Positions 1 through 7,891 of a stretch of 33,354 nt of DNA are shown one piece after another (position 1 is the first letter of the stretch; the number at the start of each line of letters is the position of its first letter). The stretch is from Oscillospiraceae bacterium (GTDB taxonomy: Bacteria > Bacillota > Clostridia > Oscillospirales > SIG519), in contig SVMS01000022.1 of the NCBI GenBank assembly GCA_015067255.1, positions 1 to 33,354 of the forward strand. Reading direction: 5' to 3'. The notes beneath the pieces were generated by a model. That model saw only the letters and a program-made list of their open reading frames with translations, had not been told where the DNA came from and made no database searches. Position numbers and translations under genes: made by a program.

Positions 1-335
1 TGCTTGAATTGGGAGTACCTGCACACATAAAAGGATATCAGTATTTAAGAGCTTCAATAATGATAGCTACAGTAGACAGCGAAGCGGTCAATGCGGTAAC
101 AAAAATATTATATCCCACCGTAGCAAAGAAATTTTCCACCACCTCTTCAAGAGTGGAAAGAGCTATAAGACACGCAATAGAGGTAGCGTGGGAAAGAGGA
201 GACATAGATATCTTACACGGCTTTTTCGGCTACACAGTATCAAACACAAGAGGAAAGCCTACCAACTCGGAATTTATTGCCCTTATTTCAGATAAGCTGA
301 GATTGAAAAATAAGAATAAGCAAAATTTGGCTTAA
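1..335 (+). CDS. spo0A: Spo0A, sporulation master response regulator (3' part only)
   Basis: Spo0A is the phosphorylated transcription factor that starts endospore formation. Only about the last 110 codons are present; the reading frame is open to the left edge (codons in phase from base 3), so the receiver domain lies outside the window and the TTG at base 9 is internal. What is visible is the C-terminal DNA-binding domain: the [13 protein letters not shown] helix region, the [18 protein letters not shown] recognition-helix segment and the near-terminal [18 protein letters not shown] segment, all hallmarks of Spo0A. The gene runs convergently into the citrate synthase gene, and a hairpin at 341-368 separates them. 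Identification is firm; nothing can be said about the N-terminal half. Confidence 0.95.
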   Translation, partial: LELGVPAHIKGYQYLRASIMIATVDSEAVNAVTKILYPTVAKKFSTTSSRVERAIRHAIEVAWERGDIDILHGFFGYTVSNTRGKPTNSEFIALISDKLRLKNKNKQNLA

Positions 336-340
336 AAAAA

Positions 341-368
341 GAGGTGCCTTCTTAAATGAAGGTACCTC
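341..368 (-). terminator. Bidirectional intrinsic terminator between spo0A and citrate synthase
   Basis: An 11-bp stem (GAGGTGCCTTC pairing with GAAGGTACCTC, one G-U) with a six-base loop. On the minus strand it is followed by seven T, so it is a strong terminator for the citrate synthase gene. In the plus direction the T-tract is poor (gttta), so it may only partly stop spo0A transcripts. Confidence 0.8.
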
Positions 369-376
369 GTTTAATA

Positions 377-1735
377 TTATCTATCACTCAATGGTACATA
401 TGCACAGCTTTTCTTGACGTTTTTGTATGCAGGACGAATGATTTTTCCATTATTTACGATTTCCTCTATTCTGTGAGCGCTCCAACCGGCAATTCTTGAA
501 ATTGCAAAAAGAGGAGTGAACATTTCAGAGGGTATTCCCAACATTTTGTAAACAAAGCCGGAATAAAAATCAACGTTTGCGCTTACGCCCTTATACATTT
601 TTCTTTCCTGAGCAATAACCTCGGGAGCAAGACGTTCAATTTTACTGTAAAGCTGATATTCTTCTGAAAGACCTTTTTCCTCAGCAAGCTTTTCAACATA
701 AGCTTTGAAAATTTTGGCTCTTGGGTCTGAAAGAGAATATACAGCGTGACCGATACCGTAGATAAGGCCCGAATTGTCAAAGGCTTGCTTACGTAAAAGC
801 TTGAGTAAATAATCGGATATTTCCTCTTCGCTTTGCCAATTTTTAATATTCTCTTTAATATTTTCAAACATTTGCACAACCTTGATATTTGCGCCGCCGT
901 GACGTGGTCCCTTTAAGGAGCCTAAGGATGCGGCAACTGCTGAATAGGTATCTGTACCCGACGAGGTTACAACGTGAGTTGTAAAGGTAGAGTTATTACC
1001 GCCGCCGTGCTCAGCGTGAAGCACAAGAGCGATATCAAGAATTTTTGCTTCAAGCTCTGTATATGAGCTGTCGGGACGCAAAAGATGCAGTATATTTTCA
1101 GCGGTGCTAAGCTCAGGCTTTGGACTGTGAATAACAAGGCTTTGGTTTCCGTGATAATGGGAAAAAGCCTGATAGCTGTAAACAGCAAGCAAAGGAAATG
1201 CGGCTATAAGATGAATACACTGTCTGAGTACGTTTTCGACAGAAATATTGTCGGGATTTTCGTCGTAGGAGTAAAGGGTAAGCACGCTGCGGGCAAGGGA
1301 ATTCATAACGTCCTTACTGGGCGCTTTCATTATAATATCCCGCACAAAGCTGTCGGGAATAGAGCGCATCCCCGAAATAATTTCATTGAATTCATTAAGC
1401 TCTGAAGAATTGGGAAGCTCTCCGAACAAAAGCAGATAACAGGTTTCTTCAAAGCCGAAACGGTTTTCCTTTAAAAATCCGCCGACTATATCCTCAATAT
1501 CAATACCTCTGTAAAAAAGCTTACCCTCACAGGGAACAAGGTCCTCATCTATAATAATATGTGAACGCACCTCTGCAATTTCTGTAAGACCTGCAAGCAC
1601 ACCCTTACCGCTTATATCACGAAGTCCTCTTTTAACATCGTACTTAGGATAAAGAGCAGGATCAATAACACAGGAGCTTTTTGAAAGCTCGCTGAGGCGG
1701 GCAATTTTATCTTTTAAAAGCTGATTGTTTTTCAT
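377..1735 (-). CDS. gltA: Citrate synthase
   Basis: Condenses acetyl-CoA with oxaloacetate to citrate. In a clostridium it probably supplies 2-oxoglutarate/glutamate through an incomplete TCA branch. The 452-residue protein has the citrate synthase catalytic triad: His243 in HGGGNNST, His330 in GIGHAVY and Asp389 in ANVDFYSG. It also has the GPRHGGAN segment at 277-283. About 45 N-terminal residues precede the conserved core, as in other clostridial citrate synthases. The ATG is preceded by AAGGAGG five bases upstream, and a perfect TTGACA-N17-TATAAT promoter lies at 1770-1798. Single-gene unit, divergent from the DivIVA-like operon. A 2-methylcitrate synthase activity cannot be excluded from sequence. 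Confidence 0.93.
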   Translation of the reverse strand: MKNNQLLKDKIARLSELSKSSCVIDPALYPKYDVKRGLRDISGKGVLAGLTEIAEVRSHIIIDEDLVPCEGKLFYRGIDIEDIVGGFLKENRFGFEETCYLLLFGELPNSSELNEFNEIISGMRSIPDSFVRDIIMKAPSKDVMNSLARSVLTLYSYDENPDNISVENVLRQCIHLIAAFPLLAVYSYQAFSHYHGNQSLVIHSPKPELSTAENILHLLRPDSSYTELEAKILDIALVLHAEHGGGNNSTFTTHVVTSSGTDTYSAVAASLGSLKGPRHGGANIKVVQMFENIKENIKNWQSEEEISDYLLKLLRKQAFDNSGLIYGIGHAVYSLSDPRAKIFKAYVEKLAEEKGLSEEYQLYSKIERLAPEVIAQERKMYKGVSANVDFYSGFVYKMLGIPSEMFTPLFAISRIAGWSAHRIEEIVNNGKIIRPAYKNVKKSCAYVPLSDR

Positions 1736-1769
1736 AAAAACCTCCTTGAAAACAATTTGTGTTTAAATA

Positions 1770-1798
1770 ATTATAATGTATTTTTGCACCTGTGTCAA
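1770..1798 (-). promoter_or_regulatory. Sigma-A promoter of the citrate synthase gene
   Basis: On the minus strand TTGACA (1798-1793), a 17-base spacer and TATAAT (1775-1770) match the housekeeping consensus perfectly. The predicted transcript start is near 1763, which leaves about 27 bases of leader containing the AAGGAGG ribosome site. Confidence 0.85.
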
Positions 1799-1841
1799 CA
1801 AAACACCGACCTCTTTAAGAAAATTTAACAATGCCGAAATA

Positions 1842-1863
1842 TTTGACGGCAACAAACGTCAAA
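1842..1863. promoter_or_regulatory. Inverted repeat, candidate operator between divergent promoters
   Basis: TTTGACG-N8-CGTCAAA, a perfect 7-bp inverted repeat. It sits between the two divergent promoters, 11 bases upstream of the -35 element of the DivIVA-like operon and 43 bases beyond the -35 of citrate synthase. The position fits a regulator site. No known consensus was recognised. Confidence 0.4.
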
Positions 1864-1874
1864 AACACAGATGT

Positions 1875-1903
1875 ATTGACAAAAAAGAGGTATTTTGATA
1901 TAA
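1875..1903 (+). promoter_or_regulatory. Sigma-A promoter of the DivIVA-like/tcdA/prmA operon
   Basis: TTGACA at 1875-1880, a 17-base spacer and TATAAT at 1898-1903 form a perfect housekeeping promoter. The transcript should start near 1910, leaving roughly 40 bases before the TTG start at 1952. Confidence 0.85.
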
Positions 1904-1951
1904 TCTAAAATGTTGATTTATATATAAATTAAGGTTGAGGGAGTGTTAAGC

Positions 1952-2506
1952 TTGGCAGAGGGAAAAATTTTTAAAAGCTCTATGTTTGGCTATTCCAAAA
2001 AGGAAGTACTCGATTTTTTAAACGAGCTTAATGAAGAGCAGAAAAAAGCTAACGAAAAAAGCGGAATGGATATAAGCCGTCTTGAAAAAGAAATGAAAGA
2101 GCTTACCTTACAGCTTGACAGCTTAAAAGAAGAAAATGAAGAGCTTAAAACTCAGCTGGAAGAAAGAAAAGTTACCCCTCAGGTTGTAGAAGTACAGGAA
2201 ATAAAAGCTGATGCAGAATTGGAAAAAATAGATTTTTCTGTTAAAAATTCAGAGCTTTACTGCGAGCTTTTAAAAGAGATAGAGGATTTAAGACGTGAAA
2301 AGGAAACAGCTGTAAATCAATATGAGGAAGCTATTGCTGAAATCCGTCGCAATTACGAGAAGCAGTTAGAAGAGAAAAATGACGAAATTTATCAGCGCCG
2401 TCAGAAATATTTCAGCGCAGTGCTTGAGCATATTCAATATAAGCGCAGCGTTACTCAGATAATAGACGAGCTTAAAAAGAAAATTTCGGACGATACCTCT
2501 ATATGA
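1952..2506 (+). CDS. DivIVA-like coiled-coil protein
   Basis: The N-terminus (EGKIFKSSMFGYSKKEVLDFL) resembles the membrane-binding head of DivIVA/GpsB proteins, where an aromatic/FGY turn precedes a KxEVxxFL helix. The rest is almost entirely charged heptad sequence, predicted coiled coil at roughly residues 20-75 and 95-175. Such proteins mark curved membrane at poles or septa in Gram-positive cells; that role here is inferred from family. I chose the TTG at 1952 because GAGGGAG at 1937-1943 lies eight bases before it, whereas the GTG at 1943 overlaps that site and would add only three residues. It is the first gene of an operon, 12 bases before tcdA. It is shorter than typical DivIVA and could be a divergent paralogue. 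Confidence 0.65.
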   Translation: MAEGKIFKSSMFGYSKKEVLDFLNELNEEQKKANEKSGMDISRLEKEMKELTLQLDSLKEENEELKTQLEERKVTPQVVEVQEIKADAELEKIDFSVKNSELYCELLKEIEDLRREKETAVNQYEEAIAEIRRNYEKQLEEKNDEIYQRRQKYFSAVLEHIQYKRSVTQIIDELKKKISDDTSI

Positions 2507-2518
2507 AAAGGGAAAAAT

Positions 2519-3202
2519 ATGTTTTCGAGAACTGAACTTTTAATAGGCAGTGATGCCTTGAATAAGCTTAAGGACTCCCACGTTGCAGTGTTTGGCATCG
2601 GGGGAGTCGGTTCATATACGGTGGAAGCGCTGACAAGAGGTGGAGTAGGAACTCTCAGCCTTTTTGACGGAGACGTTGTTTCTGTCAGCAATATCAACCG
2701 TCAGCTTATTGCCACAAGTGAAAATATAGGGCAGAAAAAAACAGAGGCGGCAATAGAAAGAATTAAAAAAATAAATCCGCAGACAGTTGTATACGGATAC
2801 GATATGTTTATTGATGCGCTCAATATTTCACAGGTGAATTTTTCTGAATTTGACTATGTGGTAGATGCTATAGATACAGTAACCTCAAAGCTTTTGCTTA
2901 TTGAATATGCAAAGAAAGCAGGAGTTAAAGTAATTTCCTGTATGGGCGCAGGAAATAAGCTTGACCCCACAGCCTTTGAAATTGCAGATATCTCTAAAAC
3001 TACTGTATGTCCTCTTGCAAGAGTTATGAGAAGAGAGCTTAGAATAAGAGGAATAAAGGACGTTAAGGTACTATATTCAAAGGAGCCTGCAATTATTCCT
3101 TTGAACAACAGCGAAAAAAGAATAACAGGCAGTATTTCCTTTGTGCCTTCTGTGGCAGGGCTTATTATAGCGGGCGAGGTTATAAAGGATTTGAAAGGAT
3201 GA
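2519..3202 (+). CDS. tcdA: tRNA threonylcarbamoyladenosine dehydratase TcdA (ThiF/MoeB/E1-like)
   Basis: E1-like enzyme that uses ATP to cyclise the t6A37 base of ANN-decoding tRNAs to ct6A. The 227-residue protein opens with the family signature FSRTELLIGSDALNKL, then the nucleotide-binding GIGGVGSYTVEAL loop (about 26-38), the D-x-x-x-x-S-N-I-N-R-Q segment that binds ATP, and VDAIDTVTSK. A CMGAGNKLDP segment and a Cys at TTVCPLARVMRRELR follow, both typical of the TcdA/CsdL branch rather than ThiF or MoeB, which have different C-termini. The ATG follows AAAAGGG by a few bases. It lies between the DivIVA-like gene and prmA, so tRNA modification and ribosomal protein modification are co-transcribed. 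Confidence 0.87.
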   Translation: MFSRTELLIGSDALNKLKDSHVAVFGIGGVGSYTVEALTRGGVGTLSLFDGDVVSVSNINRQLIATSENIGQKKTEAAIERIKKINPQTVVYGYDMFIDALNISQVNFSEFDYVVDAIDTVTSKLLLIEYAKKAGVKVISCMGAGNKLDPTAFEIADISKTTVCPLARVMRRELRIRGIKDVKVLYSKEPAIIPLNNSEKRITGSISFVPSVAGLIIAGEVIKDLKG

Positions 3203-3208
3203 AAAAAT

Positions 3209-4159
3209 ATGGAATGGCTATGTGTAAGTATTGACACAAATCCCGACAATATAGATATTCTTACAGATAAGCTTCACGCAATAGGCGTGGCAGGCTTGGA
3301 GATTGAAACAGAGGAAGACTTTTTTAATTTCCTTGAGCAAAATAAAAAATATTGGGATTATGTTGACGAAGAGCTTATAAATTCAAAAAAAGGCAAGGCG
3401 TGCGTAAAGGTATATTTGCAAAAAAACAATGACGGACAAAGCACCCTTGAACAAATAAAAGAGTGCTGTAATGACGCTTCGTTGTATTCTATTTCCTGTA
3501 TTACAATGAAGGAAGAGGATTGGGCGAATAACTGGAAGCAATACTATAAGCCTGTGCAAATAGGTGAAAATTTGCTTGTTTGTCCTATATGGGAGGAATA
3601 TGCGGACAAGAGTAAAACAGTTGTTAAGCTTGACCCGGGAATGACCTTCGGAACAGGACTTCATCATTCAACACAGCTTGCCCTTTGCTCTATTGAAAAG
3701 TATATAAAAAAAGACGATTTAATGCTTGATTTGGGCTGCGGTAGCGGAATACTTGCTATTGCTGGACTTTTGCTTGGCGCACAATACGCATATTGCCTTG
3801 ATATAGACGAAAATGCCGCTAAGGTATGTCTTGAAAATGCGGCGCTTAATGATATATACCCCCCGAAGATTGAAAGCGACAAAGGTGATATACTGGGAGA
3901 TACCCTGTTAAAAGAGAGAGTTGCCCAAAGAAAATACGATATAATAAGCGCAAATATTGTGGCAGATGTTATAATCCCTCTTTGTGATATTGTTCCCTTA
4001 TTTGCAAAGGAAAATACGGTTTTTGTAACATCGGGCATTATAGATACAAGAAAACAGGACGTTATTGATAAAATGGAAAAATGCGGCTTTTCTGTAATTG
4101 AAATAGCCGAAAAAGGCGGCTGGTGCAGTATCACCTGCGGCTCGCTTATAAATAAATAA
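3209..4159 (+). CDS. prmA: Ribosomal protein L11 methyltransferase
   Basis: PrmA trimethylates lysines and the N-terminus of ribosomal protein L11 using S-adenosylmethionine. The 316-residue length is normal for the family. The N-terminal substrate-recognition domain covers about residues 1-95 (MEWLCVSIDT through the EEDWANNWKQYYKP segment). The SAM-binding domain shows LDPGMTFGTGLHHST, then motif I LDLGCGSGILAI, then SANIVADVI in the NPPY-equivalent position. It starts six bases after tcdA and ends in a hairpin shared with the oppositely oriented XRE gene. Confidence 0.93.
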   Translation: MEWLCVSIDTNPDNIDILTDKLHAIGVAGLEIETEEDFFNFLEQNKKYWDYVDEELINSKKGKACVKVYLQKNNDGQSTLEQIKECCNDASLYSISCITMKEEDWANNWKQYYKPVQIGENLLVCPIWEEYADKSKTVVKLDPGMTFGTGLHHSTQLALCSIEKYIKKDDLMLDLGCGSGILAIAGLLLGAQYAYCLDIDENAAKVCLENAALNDIYPPKIESDKGDILGDTLLKERVAQRKYDIISANIVADVIIPLCDIVPLFAKENTVFVTSGIIDTRKQDVIDKMEKCGFSVIEIAEKGGWCSITCGSLINK

Positions 4160-4166
4160 AAACAAA

Positions 4167-4191
4167 GGCAGGTGTATTTGTTACACCTGCC
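4167..4191. terminator. Shared terminator hairpin between prmA and the XRE gene
   Basis: A 10-bp stem GGCAGGTGTA/TACACCTGCC with a five-base loop. Reading on the minus strand it is followed by a T-rich tract (TTTGTTTTTATTT), so it serves the XRE gene well. On the plus strand the tail is only gtta, so termination of prmA may be partial. Confidence 0.7.
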
Positions 4192-4195
4192 GTTA

Positions 4196-4453
4196 CTACC
4201 GGATTTCTTGCTCGAGTCTGTCAAATTCATCGGAATCAAAAAAGTCCTTAAGGGACATATTCAAACCGTCACATATAATTTTTATAGTTGCGATTTTAGG
4301 ATTTTTACTTTTGCCGTAAAAAATATTTTTTATTGAAGACGGCGGTAAGCCTGATATAGTTGCCAAAGCATTTATTGTTAAATCATTTTCAGCACATAGC
4401 TGTAATATTCTGTTTTTAACAGCTTTGCAGAGCGGAGAACGTTCGTCCGGCAT
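4196..4453 (-). CDS. Small XRE/Cro-CI family transcriptional regulator
   Basis: An 85-residue helix-turn-helix protein with little beyond the DNA-binding domain: AVKNRILQLCAENDLTINALATISGLPPSSIKNIFYGKSKNPKIATI spans the five-helix Cro/CI fold, followed by ICDGLNMSLKDFF and a short acidic tail. The ATG at 4453 is chosen because AGAGGTAG lies six bases upstream; a TTG at 4474 would add seven residues without a ribosome site. It is divergent from the SLOG gene, and the 112 bases between their starts contain repeated TAGGCTA motifs. It is therefore probably an autoregulator that also controls its neighbour, which is inference from layout only. Confidence 0.85.
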   Translation of the reverse strand: MPDERSPLCKAVKNRILQLCAENDLTINALATISGLPPSSIKNIFYGKSKNPKIATIKIICDGLNMSLKDFFDSDEFDRLEQEIR

Positions 4454-4513
4454 ATTGACTACCTCTATATACAAAAATTATATATATAGTGTAGTCTGTT
4501 TTTTTAGTTTTTA

Positions 4514-4550
4514 TAGGCTACGCATACTACTTTTAGGCTATATATAGCCT
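4514..4550. promoter_or_regulatory. Twin TAGGCTA operator-like sites, one a perfect 16-bp palindrome
   Basis: AGGCTATATATAGCCT at 4535-4550 is a perfect palindrome immediately before the SLOG gene ribosome site. The same heptamer TAGGCTA begins 20 bases earlier (4514-4520), two helical turns away, and a degenerate half-site TAGTCT is at 4492-4497. This spacing is typical of cooperative binding by a small HTH dimer, and the adjacent XRE protein is the obvious candidate. Confidence 0.55.
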
Positions 4551-4565
4551 GTTGGAGATGAAAAA

Positions 4566-4994
4566 ATGGAGAAAACAGCAACATTTATTGGACATAGTGA
4601 ATGTTTTGGAATTGAAAAAGAAAGTGTTTGTACCTCAGTTGAAGAATTGATACAAAAAGGTGTGGAAACCTTTTTGTCGGGTGGTATGGGTGATTTTGAT
4701 TGGTTTTGTGCAAGGACTGTCTATGAGTTAAAGAAAAAGTATCCTCGTATCAAAAACATTCTTGTAATTCCGTATTTGACTTTTAACATACGCAATAAAG
4801 AAATTTTTGATGAAATAGTATATCCGATGGGCTTTGAAAAATATCATTTTAAGGCAGCAATACCCAAAAGAAATCGTTTTTTGGTTGACAATTCTCAATA
4901 TGCTGTTTGTTATGTAAAGCACGGTTGGGGAGGGGCGGCACAAACTTATGAGTATGCCAAAAAACAGGGGTTGAGCATTATAGATATCCAATAA
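4566..4994 (+). CDS. SLOG-superfamily (DUF1273/YpsA-like) protein
   Basis: A 142-residue single-domain protein. Visible motifs are GHSECFG (9-15), the glycine-rich SGGMGDFDWF loop (38-47), LVIPYL, AIPKRNRFLVDNS (the R-N-R and V-D pair typical of the family) and HGWGGAAQT near the C-terminus. This is the Rossmann-like SLOG fold, proposed from comparative genomics to bind nucleotide-derived ligands; no enzyme activity is established for this branch. The TTGGAG ribosome site is about seven bases from the ATG. It pairs with the divergent XRE gene, suggesting a small ligand-sensing module. It is followed by a 100-base gap holding the manA promoter. Confidence 0.75.
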   Translation: MEKTATFIGHSECFGIEKESVCTSVEELIQKGVETFLSGGMGDFDWFCARTVYELKKKYPRIKNILVIPYLTFNIRNKEIFDEIVYPMGFEKYHFKAAIPKRNRFLVDNSQYAVCYVKHGWGGAAQTYEYAKKQGLSIIDIQ

Positions 4995-5036
4995 CTGTAA
5001 AATGATTTTGAAAAGCGCTTAATATATAGATTTTTC

Positions 5037-5065
5037 TTGACATAAAGGCGTAAAAATTATAAAAT
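5037..5065 (+). promoter_or_regulatory. Promoter of the manA-recJ-rel-hemZ operon
   Basis: TTGACA at 5037-5042, a 17-base spacer and TAAAAT at 5060-5065. It is the only good promoter seen upstream of the six co-oriented genes that run to the terminator at 13090. Confidence 0.7.
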
Positions 5066-5102
5066 AAAAGGATAAATAGTTAGTGCTGAAGGAATGAACA
5101 TA

Positions 5103-6146
5103 ATGACAAAGCTTTATCCTTTGAAAATGAAACCGATTTACAAAGAAATTTTATGGGGCGGGCAAAGCTTAGCCTCTTTATATGAGCGCAAATTACCCTT
5201 TGAAAAAACTGCTGAAAGCTGGGAAGCATCTGCTCACAGAAACGGTTGCTCAACTGTTGAAGCGGGAGCGCTTTCGGGAGAAAATCTCGTACAGCTTGCA
5301 AAAGAATATAAAGAGGACTTTTTAGGCAGTCTTTGTGATGTGCAGGAGGGCTTTCCTTTGCTTTTGAAGCTTATAGATGCCTGCGACTTTTTATCTGTTC
5401 AGGTGCATCCTGACGATGAGCTTGCAAAGCTTGACAATGACAAGGGCAAAACTGAGATGTGGATAGTTCTGTGCGCAAAAGAAAATGCCGGTCTTTATAT
5501 GGGCTTTAACCGTGATATCACCAAAGAGGAATACAAAAAAAGAATTTCCGACAACACCTTGAAAGAGGTTTTGAATTTTGTTCCTGCAAAGGCGGGGGAC
5601 GTTTTTTATATTGCGGCAGGAACTGTTCACGCAATAGGAGCAGGTCTTGTTATTGCAGAGATACAGCAAAATTCCGACACCACCTACAGAGTATACGATT
5701 GGGGACGTGTAGGTAAGGACAATAAGCCAAGAGAGCTTCATATAGACAAGGCTCTGGAGGCTTCAACTCTTGAAAAATATTCTCCAAAGGCTCAGATTGC
5801 TTGTATAATGTCAGCTTCGACTAAAATCAGTTATTATCCTTGCTGTAAATATTTCGGTGCAGTCAAGCAAGAGATAGCTGAAGAATATAATGATTATACA
5901 AACAAAAAAAGCTTCCATATTCTTTTTTGCTCCGAGGGTGAGGGTGAAATTAAAGCAGATGGAAATTCTCACAGCATAAAGGCGGGAGAAACCTATATTA
6001 TTCCTGCCTGTGTTGAGCGCTATCAAATTAAAGGAAAACTAACAGTTTATAAATTTTTTGTACCTGATTTTAACGAAGATTATCTTCTGCCTCTTGAAAA
6101 AGCAGGAGTTTCTCAAGCTGTTATTGACAGTCTTAACAATATATAA
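5103..6146 (+). CDS. manA: Mannose-6-phosphate isomerase, class I
   Basis: Zinc enzyme that interconverts mannose-6-phosphate and fructose-6-phosphate. The protein begins KLYPLKMKPIYKEILWGG, the usual opening of the short Firmicute type. The metal site is visible in SVQVHPDD and GKTEMW, with a further His in AAGTVHAIGAGL and the catalytic-site segment IAEIQQNSDTTYRVYDWGR. The C-terminal cupin lies about 250-347. The ATG at 5103 is nine bases after GAAGGA; the ATG at 5094 abuts that site and is less likely. First gene of the operon, with recJ starting 18 bases downstream. Confidence 0.92.
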   Translation: MTKLYPLKMKPIYKEILWGGQSLASLYERKLPFEKTAESWEASAHRNGCSTVEAGALSGENLVQLAKEYKEDFLGSLCDVQEGFPLLLKLIDACDFLSVQVHPDDELAKLDNDKGKTEMWIVLCAKENAGLYMGFNRDITKEEYKKRISDNTLKEVLNFVPAKAGDVFYIAAGTVHAIGAGLVIAEIQQNSDTTYRVYDWGRVGKDNKPRELHIDKALEASTLEKYSPKAQIACIMSASTKISYYPCCKYFGAVKQEIAEEYNDYTNKKSFHILFCSEGEGEIKADGNSHSIKAGETYIIPACVERYQIKGKLTVYKFFVPDFNEDYLLPLEKAGVSQAVIDSLNNI

Positions 6147-6164
6147 TTGAAAGGAAGTAGTAGC

Positions 6165-7862
6165 TTGCCTTTTTGGGAAATAAAAGAACAATCTGAGCAA
6201 AAGGTTAATGAAATAGTAAAGCTTTCGGGACTTCCTGAAATTGCTGTCAGAGTGCTTATAAATAACGGACTTACAGACTTGGAAAAGATAAAAAACTTTT
6301 TGAATATTAAAGCGGAGAATATGCACAGCCCTTTTCTTTTTAAGGATATGGAAAAAGCGGTTGCAATAATTAAAGCTGCAATATTCAAAAATGAAAAAAT
6401 AGCTATTTACGGGGACTACGACGTTGACGGAGTAACAAGTGTTGCTCTTTTATATCTTTATTTGTCGTCTAAGGGCGTAGAGGTCAGCTTTTATATTCCG
6501 GACCGAAGCGATGAGGGCTACGGAATAAATAAGTCTGCTTTGGATAAGCTTAAAAATGACGGAGTGGACCTTATAATAACTGTTGACTCGGGAATTACCG
6601 CCTGTGAAGAAATAGCTTATGCTTATGAAATCGGCATGCAGGTTATTGTTACAGACCATCACGAATGTAAAACACAGGTGCCTGTATGTGAAGCTGTTAT
6701 CAATCCTAAGGTAGATGAAGGCTATCCTTTTTCGGGACTTGCAGGAGTAGGTGTTGCCTTTAAGCTTGTATGCGCTTTAGAGGGTGAGGACAATACAACT
6801 GCAATTTTAAACAATTACGGAGATATAATTGCTTTGGGCACTGTGGCAGACGTTATGCCTCTTGTTGATGAAAACCGTATTATCACTTCAATCGGAGTTT
6901 CAAAGCTTAATAAACGTAACGGAATTTTAGGAATAAGAGCTCTTTTATATGCTGCGGGAATTGAAAAGTCAAAAAAAGTAAATACATCTACCATAAGCTT
7001 TGTTTTGTCCCCCAGAATAAATGCGGCAGGAAGAATGGGCTCTGCTCAAAAGGCTCTTGAACTTTTCCTTGCAGATACGCCTGATTCTTCTCTTGAAATT
7101 GCTCAGCATCTTTGCCGTGAAAATACTGCCCGTCAGGAAACGGAAAATGTAATATATACTCAGGCTATTGAGCAGTTTAAAAGCACATATGACCCCGACA
7201 AAGATTTGGTATGTATTTTGCACGGGGAAAACTGGCATCAGGGAATAATAGGAATTGCGGCTTCTAAAATAGCAGACCGTTTCAACGTCCCTACAATTCT
7301 TATTTCAACTCAGGACGGAATAGGAAAGGGCTCGGGAAGAAGTATAAAGGGCTTTAATCTTTATGAGGCATTGGAAAGCTGTAAGGACTGTCTTATTAAA
7401 TTCGGAGGACACGAGCTTGCGGCAGGAATGAGTATTTGTGTTGATAAAATACCCGAATTTAAAGAGAAAATCAACCGATATGCTTCTGAAAATATAGATA
7501 AAAGCCTTTTAAATCCTGTTATATGTGCTGAATGCCGTGCCGATTTGAAAGATATAAATATTGAAACTATAAATACCCTTAAGCGTTTTGAGCCCTACGG
7601 GGTGGCAAATCCCGACCCTGTTTTTTATCTTGACAATGTTGAAATTACTTATACATCAGCTGTGTCTGAGGGAAAACATACAAAATTTTCGGCTTTCTCT
7701 GAAAACGGTAATATTCCTGCTATTTTCTTTAATCAGAAATTTTCGGAATTTTCCTTTAAAGCAGGAGATAAAATAGATATTATGTGCCGTTTTGACATAA
7801 ACGAATTTAAAGGCGCAAAAACACCTCAGATGTTAGTAAAGGCTGTGCGTGCTCATCAATAA
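6165..7862 (+). CDS. recJ: Single-stranded-DNA-specific 5'-3' exonuclease RecJ
   Basis: DHH-family nuclease used in recombination and mismatch and base excision repair. Counting from the TTG at 6165, the DHH motifs are GDYDVDGVTS (Asp84, Asp86 and Asp88) and TDHHEC (164-166), with ITVDSGI between them. The DHHA1 domain shows HQGIIGIAASKIADRF, GKGSGRSIKGFNL and GGHELAAGM. A C-terminal OB-like domain completes a 565-residue protein, the usual length for the compact RecJ. TTG 6165 is preferred since AAGGAAG at 6151-6157 lies seven bases upstream; the in-frame TTG at 6147 is upstream of that site. It sits between manA and rel with short gaps on both sides. Confidence 0.94.
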   Translation: MPFWEIKEQSEQKVNEIVKLSGLPEIAVRVLINNGLTDLEKIKNFLNIKAENMHSPFLFKDMEKAVAIIKAAIFKNEKIAIYGDYDVDGVTSVALLYLYLSSKGVEVSFYIPDRSDEGYGINKSALDKLKNDGVDLIITVDSGITACEEIAYAYEIGMQVIVTDHHECKTQVPVCEAVINPKVDEGYPFSGLAGVGVAFKLVCALEGEDNTTAILNNYGDIIALGTVADVMPLVDENRIITSIGVSKLNKRNGILGIRALLYAAGIEKSKKVNTSTISFVLSPRINAAGRMGSAQKALELFLADTPDSSLEIAQHLCRENTARQETENVIYTQAIEQFKSTYDPDKDLVCILHGENWHQGIIGIAASKIADRFNVPTILISTQDGIGKGSGRSIKGFNLYEALESCKDCLIKFGGHELAAGMSICVDKIPEFKEKINRYASENIDKSLLNPVICAECRADLKDINIETINTLKRFEPYGVANPDPVFYLDNVEITYTSAVSEGKHTKFSAFSENGNIPAIFFNQKFSEFSFKAGDKIDIMCRFDINEFKGAKTPQMLVKAVRAHQ

Positions 7863-7891
7863 ATTTATTTTTTAAAAAAGGAAGTGAATGT

